A stretch of DNA of 59,265 bases from Rhodococcus sp. AW25M09. GTDB taxonomy: Bacteria > Actinomycetota > Actinomycetes > Mycobacteriales > Mycobacteriaceae. The stretch spans positions 1 through 59,265 of the forward strand of contig NZ_CAPS01000094.1 in assembly GCF_000333955.1 (NCBI RefSeq), read 5' to 3'. Shown in pieces: positions 30,602 through 39,185 of the stretch. Position 1 is the stretch's first letter. The number at the start of each line of letters is the position of its first letter. The position numbers and the translations under genes were made by a program. The notes beneath the pieces were generated by a model, which saw only the letters and a program-made list of their open reading frames with translations, made no database searches and was not told where the DNA came from.

Positions 30602-32238
30602 GAGCTCTCGAGTGCGGAGGACACCAGCGCACGTGCCGCCGCCTGGACCTCTGCAAGGTGCTCCGCGCCCTGGAACGACTCCGCGTAGATCTTGTAGACG
30701 TCCTCGGTTCCGGACGGGCGAGCAGCGAACCAGGCGCTCTCGGTGGTGACCTTCAGCCCACCCAGTGCGGCTCCGTTACCCGGAGCCTCGGTCAGTGTTG
30801 CCGTGATCGTTTCACCGGCCAGCTCGGTGGCGGTGATCTGGTCGGGTGACAGCTTGGCAAGAACGGCCTTCTGCTCACGCGTCGCGGGTGCGTCGACCCG
30901 GGCGTACGACGGATCGCCGAACTTCGCGGTGAATTCCTGGTAGCGCTGCGATGGCGTCGACCCGGTGACTGCAGTGATCTCCGACGCCAGCAGCGCGAGG
31001 ATGATGCCGTCCTTGTCGGTGGTCCACACTCGGCCGTCATGTCGGAGGAACGACGCGCCGGCACTCTCCTCACCGCCGAATCCGAGGTCGCCGGTGAGCA
31101 GACCCGGAACGAACCACTTGAATCCGACCGGCACCTCGAGCAGGCGGCGACCCAGACCGGCGACGATCCGGTCGATCATCGACGAGCTCACCAAGGTCTT
31201 GCCCACTGCTGCCGTCGGCGACCAGTTCGGACGGTGCGTGAACAAGTAGTCGATGGCGACCGCGAGGTAGTGGTTGGGGTTCATCAGACCGCCGTCGGGA
31301 GTGACGATGCCGTGCCGATCGGAGTCGGCATCGTTGCCCGTGGAGATGTCGAATCGATCGCGCGCAGCGATGAGTGACGCCATCGCGTTCGGTGACGAAC
31401 AATCCATTCTGATCTTGCCGTCGGTATCGAGAGTCATGAAGCGGAACGTGCCGTCCACCAACGGATTGACGACGGTCAGATCCAGATTGTGACGCTCGGC
31501 GATGGCATCCCAGTAATCGACACTCGCGCCGCCCAGCGGATCGGCACCGATGCGAACACCGGCAGCCCGGATCGCATCGAGATCGAGCACGTTCGGTAGG
31601 TCGTCGACGTAGGTGCCGAGGAAGTCGTAGCGTGACACTGTTCCCGCGAAGGCCTGCGCGAGCGTCACCCGCTTGATTCCCGAAATACCTTCGCGCAGAA
31701 GCTCGTTGGCACGAGCAGCGATGACCGAGGTGGCATCACTGTCGGCCGGGCCACCGTGCGGCGGGTTGTACTTGAAGCCGCCGTCACGCGGCGGGTTGTG
31801 CGACGGCGTCACCACGATGCCGTCGGCCTGCGCCTTCGGACCGGACTCGTTGTAGCGAAGGATGGCATGGCTGACTGCCGGGGTCGGGGTGTACCGGTCA
31901 CCAGAATCGACCAGAACGTCCACGTCGTTGGCGGCCAACACTTCCAAGGCCGTCGTCCACGCGGGCTCCGACAACGCGTGGGTGTCTCGGCCGATGAACA
32001 GGGGCCCGGTGATGCCTTGGGCAGACCTGTATTCCACGATCGCCTGCGTGGTGGCCACGATGTGCGCCTCGTTGAACGCCGAATCCAAGCTCGAACCTCG
32101 ATGCCCGGACGTACCGAACACCACCTGCTGACTCGGCTCCGACACGTCGGGAACGCGCGAGTAATACGCCGTCACGAGCTGCGAAAGATCGACCAGATCC
32201 TCCGGCAACGCAGTGGTTCCAGCTCTCTCGTGCGCCAC
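30598..32238 (-). CDS. pgm: Phosphoglucomutase (alpha-D-glucose phosphate-specific)
   Basis: 546 residues; interconverts glucose-1-P and glucose-6-P. Active-site phosphoserine loop in [13 protein letters not shown] (TPSHNP), Mg loop DADSDRHG, sugar-binding GEESAG ([10 protein letters not shown]) and the C-terminal phosphate-binding [10 protein letters not shown] are all present, along with the N-terminal [12 protein letters not shown] start with AGGAGG 8 nt upstream. Links to glycogen metabolism (glgX is in the window but 26 kb away). Confidence 0.96.
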   Translation of the reverse strand: MAHERAGTTALPEDLVDLSQLVTAYYSRVPDVSEPSQQVVFGTSGHRGSSLDSAFNEAHIVATTQAIVEYRSAQGITGPLFIGRDTHALSEPAWTTALEVLAANDVDVLVDSGDRYTPTPAVSHAILRYNESGPKAQADGIVVTPSHNPPRDGGFKYNPPHGGPADSDATSVIAARANELLREGISGIKRVTLAQAFAGTVSRYDFLGTYVDDLPNVLDLDAIRAAGVRIGADPLGGASVDYWDAIAERHNLDLTVVNPLVDGTFRFMTLDTDGKIRMDCSSPNAMASLIAARDRFDISTGNDADSDRHGIVTPDGGLMNPNHYLAVAIDYLFTHRPNWSPTAAVGKTLVSSSMIDRIVAGLGRRLLEVPVGFKWFVPGLLTGDLGFGGEESAGASFLRHDGRVWTTDKDGIILALLASEITAVTGSTPSQRYQEFTAKFGDPSYARVDAPATREQKAVLAKLSPDQITATELAGETITATLTEAPGNGAALGGLKVTTESAWFAARPSGTEDVYKIYAESFQGAEHLAEVQAAARALVSSALESS

Positions 32239-32326
32239 GATGCGCCTCCTAATGTGTGGACGAACCGAATTCGATCGATGAATCGAACTTCTCGATCAAC
32301 CCTAGCGCCGCCGCCCCACCGGCGAG

Positions 32327-33118
32327 CTACTCGCTACGACTCTTCGGTGGACGCGGGAGGAAATAGCTGGTCCGCTGCTGGTACTCCCGATACCCCGGAC
32401 GCTTCTCCATGCTTCGCTCCAGCAACCTCGCGCCGGTGGCGAACACCAGGAAGTACGTCATCGCGATGGGTGAGAGAAGCGTGAACACACCGGGCCATGC
32501 GGAGGCCGAGATGAGGAACAACCCCCACCAAACTGCTGAGTCACCGAAGTAATTGGGATGCCGGGTCCAGGACCACAGACCACGATCCATGATCTTGCCC
32601 TTGTTCGACGCGTCGGCCTTGAACGCTTTCAACTGGGCATCACCGACCGTCTCGAACGTCCACCCGAGCATCCAGAGCAGCACTCCGAGTACGACTACCG
32701 GCACCACCGATCCATGTGCGACGGCGGATACCTGAAGCGGGAGAGACACGAACCACAACGCAAGCGCCTGAGTCAGATAGATCTTTCGCAGCGCAAACAG
32801 GGTCTTGTTTCCTGGCGCCTTGGAAAGCAATTCGGTGTATCGCGGATCCTCACCATGCCCGCGCGAGCGCACGAAGACGTGGGCGGCAAGACGAAGTCCC
32901 CACACCCCGACGAGTACGAGCAGCAGAATCCGACGCCACCCTTCGCCCGTTCCGGTCACAGCCGAGATCAGCGCGATCAACACGAAGCCGCCGCCCCACG
33001 TCACGTCCACGACGTTGTGGCGGCCGAGCCGCGCACCGATGAGCGCGGTGACAATCATCAACAGGGCGGTACCGCCGAGGCTCGCCAGCGACACGGTCAG
33101 GAAGTCGGACCAGTTCAC
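32327..33118 (-). CDS. DUF1295 integral membrane protein (steroid-reductase/ICMT-like)
   Basis: 263 residues, 6-7 membrane segments. DUF1295 signature: ETVGDAQLKAFKAD, then WSWTRHPNYFGDSAVWWG, a NADPH-binding-type C-terminus as in sterol 5-alpha-reductases and isoprenylcysteine methyltransferases. GTG overlaps the preceding methyltransferase stop by 4 nt (GTGA). Equivalent to M. tuberculosis Rv0446c in an operon with the same partner genes. A reductase of a modified lipid is the best guess from fold and context; activity not shown by sequence. Confidence 0.85.
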   Translation of the reverse strand: MNWSDFLTVSLASLGGTALLMIVTALIGARLGRHNVVDVTWGGGFVLIALISAVTGTGEGWRRILLLVLVGVWGLRLAAHVFVRSRGHGEDPRYTELLSKAPGNKTLFALRKIYLTQALALWFVSLPLQVSAVAHGSVVPVVVLGVLLWMLGWTFETVGDAQLKAFKADASNKGKIMDRGLWSWTRHPNYFGDSAVWWGLFLISASAWPGVFTLLSPIAMTYFLVFATGARLLERSMEKRPGYREYQQRTSYFLPRPPKSRSE

Positions 33119-34440
33119 CGCGCGGCCACCCATACCGGGCGAACCGGTTCCATCCCGGACGAACCCGCGTCGGGACGAACCGAGAGAATCTGGTCGACGC
33201 CCATCCTGTTGTCCCGAAATGCCATTCCGCCGCCGATCAGGTAGAGCCGCCACACGCGAGCGACCTCTTCTCCGACCATGGCCACCACGTCGTCGAAGCG
33301 CGCTTCGAAGCGCTCGGCCCAGACGTCGACGGTCCGCACGTAATGCTCGCGAAGGGCGTGGACGTCGCGAACTTCGAGTCCTGCCTCCTCGATCATCGCC
33401 ACTGTCCGCCCGACCGGTCGCATGTACATGTCGGGGGCAATGAACGACTCGATGAACGCGCCGCCGCCGGGGTTGTCTCCCTCTTTTCGCGACATCTGCT
33501 GGATGAGCACACGACCACCGGGCCGGACGTTGTCGTGCAGCGCCGCGGTGTAGAGCGGGTAGTTGCCCTCGCCCACGTGCTCGCCCATCTCGATCGATGC
33601 AACGGCGTCGAAAGGTCCGTCCGGAATTTCCCGATAGTCCTGGATCCGGATCTCGACGTTGTTCTGCAGCCCTCGGTCGGCAATGCGCTTGTCGATGAAG
33701 GCTTTCTGCTCGCGTGAGATGGTCACGCCGACCACGTGCGCTCCGTACTCCTGGGCCGCATGCAGACTCAGTGAGCCCCAACCACATCCGACGTCGAGAA
33801 AGCGCTGCCCTGGCTTCTGGTCGAGCCCCACCTTGCGACAGACGAGGTCCAACTTGTCACGTTGCGCATCGTCGAGGGTGTAATCCGGCGAGTCCGAGGT
33901 CCAGTATCCCGACGAGTACGCCATGTGTGAATCGAGCACGAGCTCGTAGAAGTCGTTCGAGAGATCGTAATGGTGACTGATCGCTGCCCGGTCTCGCATC
34001 AGCGAGTGCAATCGCCCCTTCACCACCGCTTGCGAGACCGGCGGCGGTAGCGGCCGCCCGAGCACCCCGAGGTCCTTGGCCAGTGCAGCCAGCTGCAGCA
34101 ACGAGCGCGGTCTCGGTCGAACGGCCGAAAGATCTCGCGCACGGACCACTGCCCACACGTGGTCGAGAGCCGCCCCCACATCTCCGGCGATGTCGAGTTC
34201 ACCGGTGACGTAGGCCTGAGCCGCACCGAGTTCGCCTGGGCTCCACAACAATCGACGCAGAGCATTCGGGCTGTGCAGGGTCACATGTGGAGCGTCGGCG
34301 TCACCGGCGACGGATCCGTCCCAGGCCTGCAACCGAACCGGCAGGGGGCCGCCGATCAGGGGCTCGACGATTGCGGCCAGTCGATGCGCGACGCCGTTGT
34401 CGGATTCGAGCGGTCGCGCGGTGAGCGTCGACGATGTCAT
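33115..34440 (-). CDS. CFA-synthase-like SAM-dependent methyltransferase A
   Basis: 441 residues. SAM motif I DVGCGWG (216-222) and the CFA-family stretch HHYDLSNDFYEL are clear. Canonical CFA synthase residues are only partly kept: the bicarbonate-site Glu (E287, in EHVG) and Tyr (Y367) remain, but the Cys of YSC is Ser (S177 in YSSGYW) and the His of LLHTIG is Gln (Q314 in VLIQQMS). It is therefore unlikely to be an ordinary cyclopropane synthase. Gene context matches Rv0447c (ufaA1), which has been reported to act in methyl-branched fatty acid synthesis. ATG overlaps the upstream stop by 4 nt (ATGA). Confidence 0.85.
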   Translation of the reverse strand: MTSSTLTARPLESDNGVAHRLAAIVEPLIGGPLPVRLQAWDGSVAGDADAPHVTLHSPNALRRLLWSPGELGAAQAYVTGELDIAGDVGAALDHVWAVVRARDLSAVRPRPRSLLQLAALAKDLGVLGRPLPPPVSQAVVKGRLHSLMRDRAAISHHYDLSNDFYELVLDSHMAYSSGYWTSDSPDYTLDDAQRDKLDLVCRKVGLDQKPGQRFLDVGCGWGSLSLHAAQEYGAHVVGVTISREQKAFIDKRIADRGLQNNVEIRIQDYREIPDGPFDAVASIEMGEHVGEGNYPLYTAALHDNVRPGGRVLIQQMSRKEGDNPGGGAFIESFIAPDMYMRPVGRTVAMIEEAGLEVRDVHALREHYVRTVDVWAERFEARFDDVVAMVGEEVARVWRLYLIGGGMAFRDNRMGVDQILSVRPDAGSSGMEPVRPVWVAAR

Positions 34441-35750
34441 TTTTCGTCCCTTCGATCGAGCACGATCTGCTGAACATCGAGGTAGCCGGATCGAAATCCT
34501 GCCTCCGAGTAGCAGAGATAGAAGTGCCACATGCGCGCGAATACCTCGTCGAAGCCGAGATCTTCGGCCTCACGCCGGTACTGCGCGAAGCGGGTGTCCC
34601 ACAGATCGAGGGTCCGCGCGTAGTGATCGCCCATGGACAGCCTCTCGCGAACCCGAAGCGAGGTGTGCTGCTCGGTCACCTCGTCGATGGCCCGCACCGA
34701 TGGCAGGAATCCGCCGGGGAAGATGTACTTGTGCACCCAGGTATAGGTGTTTCGGGTAGCGAGCATCCGATCGTGCGGCATCGTGATGGCCTGGATCGCA
34801 ACCCGCCCACCCGGTGCCAGGAGCGAGTCGATCGTCTCGAAATACGTGCCCCAGTACTGATGCCCGACGGCCTCGATCATCTCGACCGACACGATCGCGT
34901 CGTACTCACCGTCGACCAAGCGGTAGTCCAGGAGATCGATCTGAATCCGATCTGCGTAACCGGCAGCGGCACAACGCTTACGCGCCAATTCCTGCTGTTC
35001 GATCGACAGTGTCACCGACCGGACAGTGGCACCGCGGGCTGCCGCTCGGATGGCCAGCTCGCCCCACCCGGTACCGATTTCGAGGACCCTGGTGCCATCG
35101 CCGACGCCTGCTCGGTCGAGTAACCGGTCGATCTTCCTGCGCTGTGCGTCGGCAAGCTGCTCGCAGTCGTGGCCGCGCCCGGAATCGGCGAACAACGCAC
35201 TCGAATAGGTCATGGTCTCGTCGAGGAAGAGCTCGAACAGATCGTTCGACAAATCGTAGTGGCGCGAGATGTTCGATCGCGTGTTCGTCGTCGAATTGCG
35301 CTCACTTCGAGGCGGCTTGGGGATGTAGAGCCCTCGGAGTCGCTGCAGGGACTTCGGAATCAACGACGCCATGCGCCGAGCGAAGACCTCGAGCACCGCG
35401 GTGAGGTCCTCGGCATCCCAATCTCCGGCCATGTATGCCTCGCCCAATCCGATGAGTCCGCTGTCGCCTACGCGCGCGGCGAACTCGTGTGGCCGATAGA
35501 CGGTCATCAGGGGCGCATCGGCCGAGCCGGCACCGATCACCTCACCGCCGGGCATCGAGACTCGGACGGGCAAACGTGCGACCGCACGACGAAAGAGGAA
35601 GTCGGCGACCGGGGCGGCAACCGCTACCTTCACGCCGCCGGGAACGCGGGCGATCTGGGGCCAGACCTCGGCGTCGACGACCGGCCGCGGCCCGACAGCG
35701 GACTCGTGGTGCGCGCTCGATGCAGATTCGATTTTCGACACAGTCGTCAT
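34437..35750 (-). CDS. CFA-synthase-like SAM-dependent methyltransferase B
   Basis: 437 residues, a diverged paralogue of the next gene. Motif I is EIGTGWG (224-230), HYDLSNDLFELFL and KYIFPGGFLPS are kept. As in paralogue A, the canonical Cys is Ser (S184 in YSSALF) and the His is Gln (Q320 in VAIQAIT), while the Glu (E293 in IEAVG) is retained; the usual His after it is Ala. Product unknown; a methyl or methylene transfer to an acyl chain in phospholipids is likely. ATG overlaps the DUF1365 stop by 4 nt. The mycobacterial operon has only one such gene here. Confidence 0.85.
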   Translation of the reverse strand: MTTVSKIESASSAHHESAVGPRPVVDAEVWPQIARVPGGVKVAVAAPVADFLFRRAVARLPVRVSMPGGEVIGAGSADAPLMTVYRPHEFAARVGDSGLIGLGEAYMAGDWDAEDLTAVLEVFARRMASLIPKSLQRLRGLYIPKPPRSERNSTTNTRSNISRHYDLSNDLFELFLDETMTYSSALFADSGRGHDCEQLADAQRRKIDRLLDRAGVGDGTRVLEIGTGWGELAIRAAARGATVRSVTLSIEQQELARKRCAAAGYADRIQIDLLDYRLVDGEYDAIVSVEMIEAVGHQYWGTYFETIDSLLAPGGRVAIQAITMPHDRMLATRNTYTWVHKYIFPGGFLPSVRAIDEVTEQHTSLRVRERLSMGDHYARTLDLWDTRFAQYRREAEDLGFDEVFARMWHFYLCYSEAGFRSGYLDVQQIVLDRRDEK

Positions 35751-36520
35751 CTGTTGGCCCTTTCCTTCTGGAAACTTCGTGCCCGCGGAGGGGCAGGCTT
35801 CGGAACGATCTTCAGACCCCGTGCCCAGAGCCGAATGCCTTGCCAGCGGATCTGTACCACTACTCGTAACGGCGCACCCGGAATTGCCAGCGCTGTGCGC
35901 ATGATCGACCGCGTCGTCACTTCTCGCCGACAGCCGTTCACGGTCGCCGCGAACGGGGGCTGACCAGGACGCTCGAGGACGATCGACAGCCGGAGCGCAG
36001 TATCCGGCTCCGGCAGCCGCATCGAATATTCGCCGTCGACGTCGTTGAACGGCGATACGTAGAACTTTTTCGGCGTCCGTACCGCACCGCGATCGTCGGT
36101 GCGCAGTAAGTATCTGTGGCGTTCGCCGTAGGTGTTGTGTACCTCCGCCACCACGCAGCGGAGGCCTCCGTCGCGCCCGTGGCACCAGTACACACTCAGG
36201 GGGTTGAACGTGTGACCGAACACGCGTGCGCTCGCCAGCATCGTGATGCGCCCGCCGGCGAGGTCGATGTCGTTCTCCGCCAGGAATGCATCGACGTTCT
36301 GCCGAATGGTGGCGTCGGGGTCACCCAGGTGATCGCGTGAGTCGAACGACGCCAGTGGTCGCAGCAACCGCGGCAACTCGGGCAGAGCGTCGAGATCCAC
36401 GAACCAGCTGTAGCTTCTGTACGAGAACGTGTTCCGGATCGGCCCCTGCCGAACATGGTCGATTCGGGTCAGGTAGAGCGCGGACCCGTGTGCCCGGGTG
36501 GTCGGCAGCCCGGAGGTCAC
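35747..36520 (-). CDS. DUF1365 family protein
   Basis: 257 residues. Opens with LYLTRIDHVRQGPIRNTFSY, then FNPLSVYWCHG, VAEVHNTYGERHRYLL and KKFYVSPFNDVDGEY, all typical of DUF1365 (COG3496), a family of unknown activity that nearly always sits between an FAD oxidoreductase and a CFA-type enzyme. Equivalent of Rv0448c. GTG overlaps the preceding stop by 4 nt (GTGA). No transmembrane segment; likely acts on lipid at the membrane surface, by inference from partners. Confidence 0.88.
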   Translation of the reverse strand: MTSGLPTTRAHGSALYLTRIDHVRQGPIRNTFSYRSYSWFVDLDALPELPRLLRPLASFDSRDHLGDPDATIRQNVDAFLAENDIDLAGGRITMLASARVFGHTFNPLSVYWCHGRDGGLRCVVAEVHNTYGERHRYLLRTDDRGAVRTPKKFYVSPFNDVDGEYSMRLPEPDTALRLSIVLERPGQPPFAATVNGCRREVTTRSIMRTALAIPGAPLRVVVQIRWQGIRLWARGLKIVPKPAPPRARSFQKERANR

Positions 36521-37797
36521 AGCCACGTGGCACCCACTCGCCCAGCGGCGCGCGCTCCGGACAACGCACCGTCCTCGTGGAATCCCCATCCGTGGTAAGC
36601 CCCGGCGAACGCCACCGTGTCGCTGTTCAATTCCGGCAGACGACTCTGAGCTGCCACCGATTCGGGGGTGTATTGCGGGTGCTCGTAGGTCATCTCGTCG
36701 AGTACCGCATTCGGGTCGATGCGATCCGCTCCCCCGAGGGTGACCAGCATTCTTCGATCGGTGTCGTCCAACCGCTGCAACCTGGTGAGGTCGTAGCTGA
36801 CCAACACTCGATCGGGCCGGGCGGTGCAGGACGGGAGGTGGTAGTTCCACGATGCTCGCGCCCTGGTGTTCTTCGGCAACACCGACGAGTCCGTGTGCAA
36901 TACAGTGTGATTGACGGAGTACGGCATAGCACCGAGGACGCTGTGCTCGAGCGCCGTCGGCTCCGCCAGCATCTTCAGCGCGGCACCGGGATGGACGGCG
37001 ATCACCGCTGCGTCGAACGTGCGCAGGTTCTCGTGGCCGTCACGGATCTGCACGCAGTCCCCCGACCGGTAGACCGCGCGCACCGGGGTATCGAGCAATA
37101 CCTCGTCGATGTGCCGGGCAACCCGAGACACGTATTCGATGGACCCACCCGTAACAGTGCGCCAGGTGGGCGATCCGGTGACGGTGAGCATTCCGTGGTG
37201 CCGGAGAAAGGTGAACAGGTAGCGCGCCGGGTACGCGAGAGCCGTGGCCGGGTCACACGACCACACCGCCGACACCAACGGTGTCATGAAGTGCGACTCG
37301 AAATACGACGAGAACGAGTGCTCGGCGAGGAATTGACCGAGTGTGGCCCCTGAATCGGCAGCATCGGCCGCATCGGTTTTGTCGAGCAGTTCGGTTGCCA
37401 GACGATGAAAGCGTTTGACATCGCGCAGCATCGAGACGAATCGCGGCCGCAGCACTGCTGTGCGCTGCGCGAGGATCCCACGCATGCCCTGGCCTCCCGA
37501 GTACTCGAGGCCGCACCCGTCACAGCGAACGGACATGCTCATGTCCGAATCCTGGGTGGGTACGTCGAGTTCGGCGAACAGCCGAAGCAGCGTCGGATAC
37601 GTCCGATCGTTGTGCACGATGAACCCGGTGTCGACTCCGACGCGGCCGTCGGGCCCGTCGACGTAATGGGTGTCCGCATGACCGCCGAGGCGGGAATCAG
37701 CCTCGTACAGCGTCACCGACGATGTCTTCGACAGTGCATACGCTGCCGTCAGGCCGGCTATGCCGCTCCCGACCACAGCGACGCGGCGGCGGGTCAC
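36517..37797 (-). CDS. FAD-dependent oxidoreductase (COG2907, amine-oxidase-like)
   Basis: 426 residues. N-terminal Rossmann FAD site VAVVGSGIAGLTAAYALS (GxGxxG) with the acidic ribose residue in YEADSRLGGHA; DTGFIVHND, SYFESHFMTPLVSAVWSC and the C-terminal FAGAYHGWGFHEDG close the FAD site and are COG2907 hallmarks. Probably a flavin desaturase or oxidase of acyl chains; activity is inferred from the operon. Equivalent of Rv0449c. GTG 37797 overlaps the hydrolase stop by 4 nt; ATG 37815 is an alternative. Confidence 0.88.
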   Translation of the reverse strand: MTRRRVAVVGSGIAGLTAAYALSKTSSVTLYEADSRLGGHADTHYVDGPDGRVGVDTGFIVHNDRTYPTLLRLFAELDVPTQDSDMSMSVRCDGCGLEYSGGQGMRGILAQRTAVLRPRFVSMLRDVKRFHRLATELLDKTDAADAADSGATLGQFLAEHSFSSYFESHFMTPLVSAVWSCDPATALAYPARYLFTFLRHHGMLTVTGSPTWRTVTGGSIEYVSRVARHIDEVLLDTPVRAVYRSGDCVQIRDGHENLRTFDAAVIAVHPGAALKMLAEPTALEHSVLGAMPYSVNHTVLHTDSSVLPKNTRARASWNYHLPSCTARPDRVLVSYDLTRLQRLDDTDRRMLVTLGGADRIDPNAVLDEMTYEHPQYTPESVAAQSRLPELNSDTVAFAGAYHGWGFHEDGALSGARAAGRVGATWL

Positions 37798-38630
37798 GAC
37801 TTTCCGCCCATGCACGAGCTCGAGGACATTGCGGCGGCCGAGTCGCGGCGACGCTCGGACGCGTCGGCGATACCGAGGACGAACTCACGCGTCGCCTGCG
37901 ACCACAGCCGCGGGTTACGCAGCATGAAGTGCCCACCCGGCACGGAGACATAACGGGCCGCTGCGCCCGCCTCCGCCGCCCGTTCGGTCGCCGCACGCGA
38001 GGTTCGCGGATCCGTCCACCGGTCCGCTGTACCGTGCATGACCAGCAGCGCATGGCGCGCATCGAATGCATCGGCCTCGTCGCCGTCGGGCCACCATGGT
38101 GCCAAGGCCACCACCCCCACAATCTTCGGGTTCGTTTCCGCAGGCCCCATTCCGGTGACTATCTGGGTCGTTTCCGCAGGCTCCACTCCCGGGATTTTCT
38201 GGGTCGTTTCTGCAGGCTCCACTCCCGGGATTTTCTGGGTCGTTTCTGCAGGCTCCACTCCCGGTATCGAAGGATCCTCGATCAGGGCAGCGGCGGTACG
38301 GCCACCCATCGAATGGCCGACGACCACGACGTGAACGTCAGGATGCTCGGTGTGAATTCGGCTCAGAGCCCACCGGGCGTCCTCGACGGGAGTCCGTTCC
38401 GGAGCGTTCCAACCACGGAATCGGTACTGCAACTGGTGAACAGCTATCCCGCGTTCTCGTCCTGCGCGTCGAAGCATCCAGGTGAACGGCCACATACGCA
38501 GGCCGGCCAGGTGCCACGGCCTGCTGCGCGCCCGACTCACGTCCTTGCCGCCGCCGAGGACCAACACGACCAGTGCAGGATCGGGTATCCGCCTGCCGGT
38601 GCGCAGAACGGGAGTCGGCTCGTTGCTCAT
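37794..38630 (-). CDS. Alpha/beta hydrolase with in-frame tandem repeat insert
   Basis: 278 residues. The hydrolase fold shows the nucleophile elbow GHSMGG (Ser), a candidate Asp in HGTADRWTDP and catalytic His in VPGGHFMLR. Between the elbow helix (ALIEDPS) and the next strand (IVGVVALAPWW) is a 48-residue insert made of four 12-residue units (IPGVEPAETTQK and variants), encoded by 36-bp DNA repeats. This insert is not expected in the fold. First gene of the lipid operon; its stop overlaps the FAD gene start. ATG 38630; a GTG two codons upstream is also open. The substrate is unknown; an ester or lipid is plausible. Confidence 0.82.
   Translation of the reverse strand: MSNEPTPVLRTGRRIPDPALVVLVLGGGKDVSRARSRPWHLAGLRMWPFTWMLRRAGRERGIAVHQLQYRFRGWNAPERTPVEDARWALSRIHTEHPDVHVVVVGHSMGGRTAAALIEDPSIPGVEPAETTQKIPGVEPAETTQKIPGVEPAETTQIVTGMGPAETNPKIVGVVALAPWWPDGDEADAFDARHALLVMHGTADRWTDPRTSRAATERAAEAGAAARYVSVPGGHFMLRNPRLWSQATREFVLGIADASERRRDSAAAMSSSSCMGGKS
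38124..38267. repeat. Tandem repeat, 4 x 36 bp, in frame in the hydrolase gene
   Basis: Units at 38232-38267, 38196-38231, 38160-38195 and 38124-38159. The first two differ at one base, the third at about two, and the fourth is more diverged. Each encodes a 12-residue block rich in Pro, Glu and Thr. The 36-bp length keeps the frame whatever the copy number, so the number could vary between strains. Confidence 0.95.
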
Positions 38631-38708
38631 AACCACTATTCGACACCGCTTCGGGTTCGGGTGGGATGGGTCTCGGCAAGGCAATTGTGACCTGTCCGAC
38701 AGACGAAA

Positions 38709-38747
38709 GAAGACCGGCCCGAGAGCGTGTCTCTCGGGCCGGTCTTC
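38709..38747 (-). terminator. Terminator of ssrA
   Basis: 17-bp perfect stem (GAAGACCGGCCCGAGAG and complement) with a 5-nt loop, just past the tmRNA 3' end. On the minus strand it is followed by TCTTTCGTCT. Confidence 0.9.
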
Positions 38748-38752
38748 GTCGG

Positions 38753-39120
38753 TGGAGCTGCCGGGAATCGAACCCGGGTCCTCTGCTGCATTGCCAGGGC
38801 TTCTCCGTGTGCAGTCCGCTACGCCTCTACTTGGATCTCCCGATCTCGCGAACAAGTCAGGATGACGATCCCAGCCACTGTTTGATGTTCCTCATCATCC
38901 CGCGGCCGGATGAATCGGTAAGCCCTCTAGCTGATGCCAGTACCCGGACCGAGGGCAAGCCCGGACTGACAGACACGCAGTCGCTACTTAGGCAGCGAGT
39001 GCGTAGTCGCGCTGATTGGAATCGGCGCTTATAAGGTTGCGATGACGCTTACGGTGGTCTCTCGCCTGCACCGACACGCTTCCCCTGACTCAACATACAA
39101 AGTCGAAACCGTTCAGCCCC
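38753..39120 (-). ncRNA. ssrA: Transfer-messenger RNA (tmRNA)
   Basis: About 368 nt on the minus strand. The 5' end GGGGCTGAACGGTTTCGACT pairs with the 3' CAGCTCC to make the tRNA-like acceptor, and the T-arm GGGTTCGATTCCCGG is present at the 3' end. The tag reading frame lies at 38988-39026 and encodes ADSNQRDYALAA followed by TAA; M. tuberculosis has ADSHQRDYALAA. It rescues stalled ribosomes with SmpB, encoded ~2.4 kb upstream on the same strand. CCA is not fully encoded. Confidence 0.97.
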
Positions 39121-39185
39121 GTATGTTCCCGAGCAGTGTGCCCGGGCTGTTCAGTGTAACGCCTCTGATGGCCACAATCATCCCA

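Noticed and set aside
33115..35750. The two CFA-like genes as one gene split by a frameshift
   Set aside because: Each is a full-length protein with its own SAM motif and HYDLSND segment; they are paralogues, not halves.
38753..38855. N-terminal extension of the hydrolase into the ssrA region
   Set aside because: It would be antisense to tmRNA and cross its terminator; ATG 38630 starts the recognisable protein.
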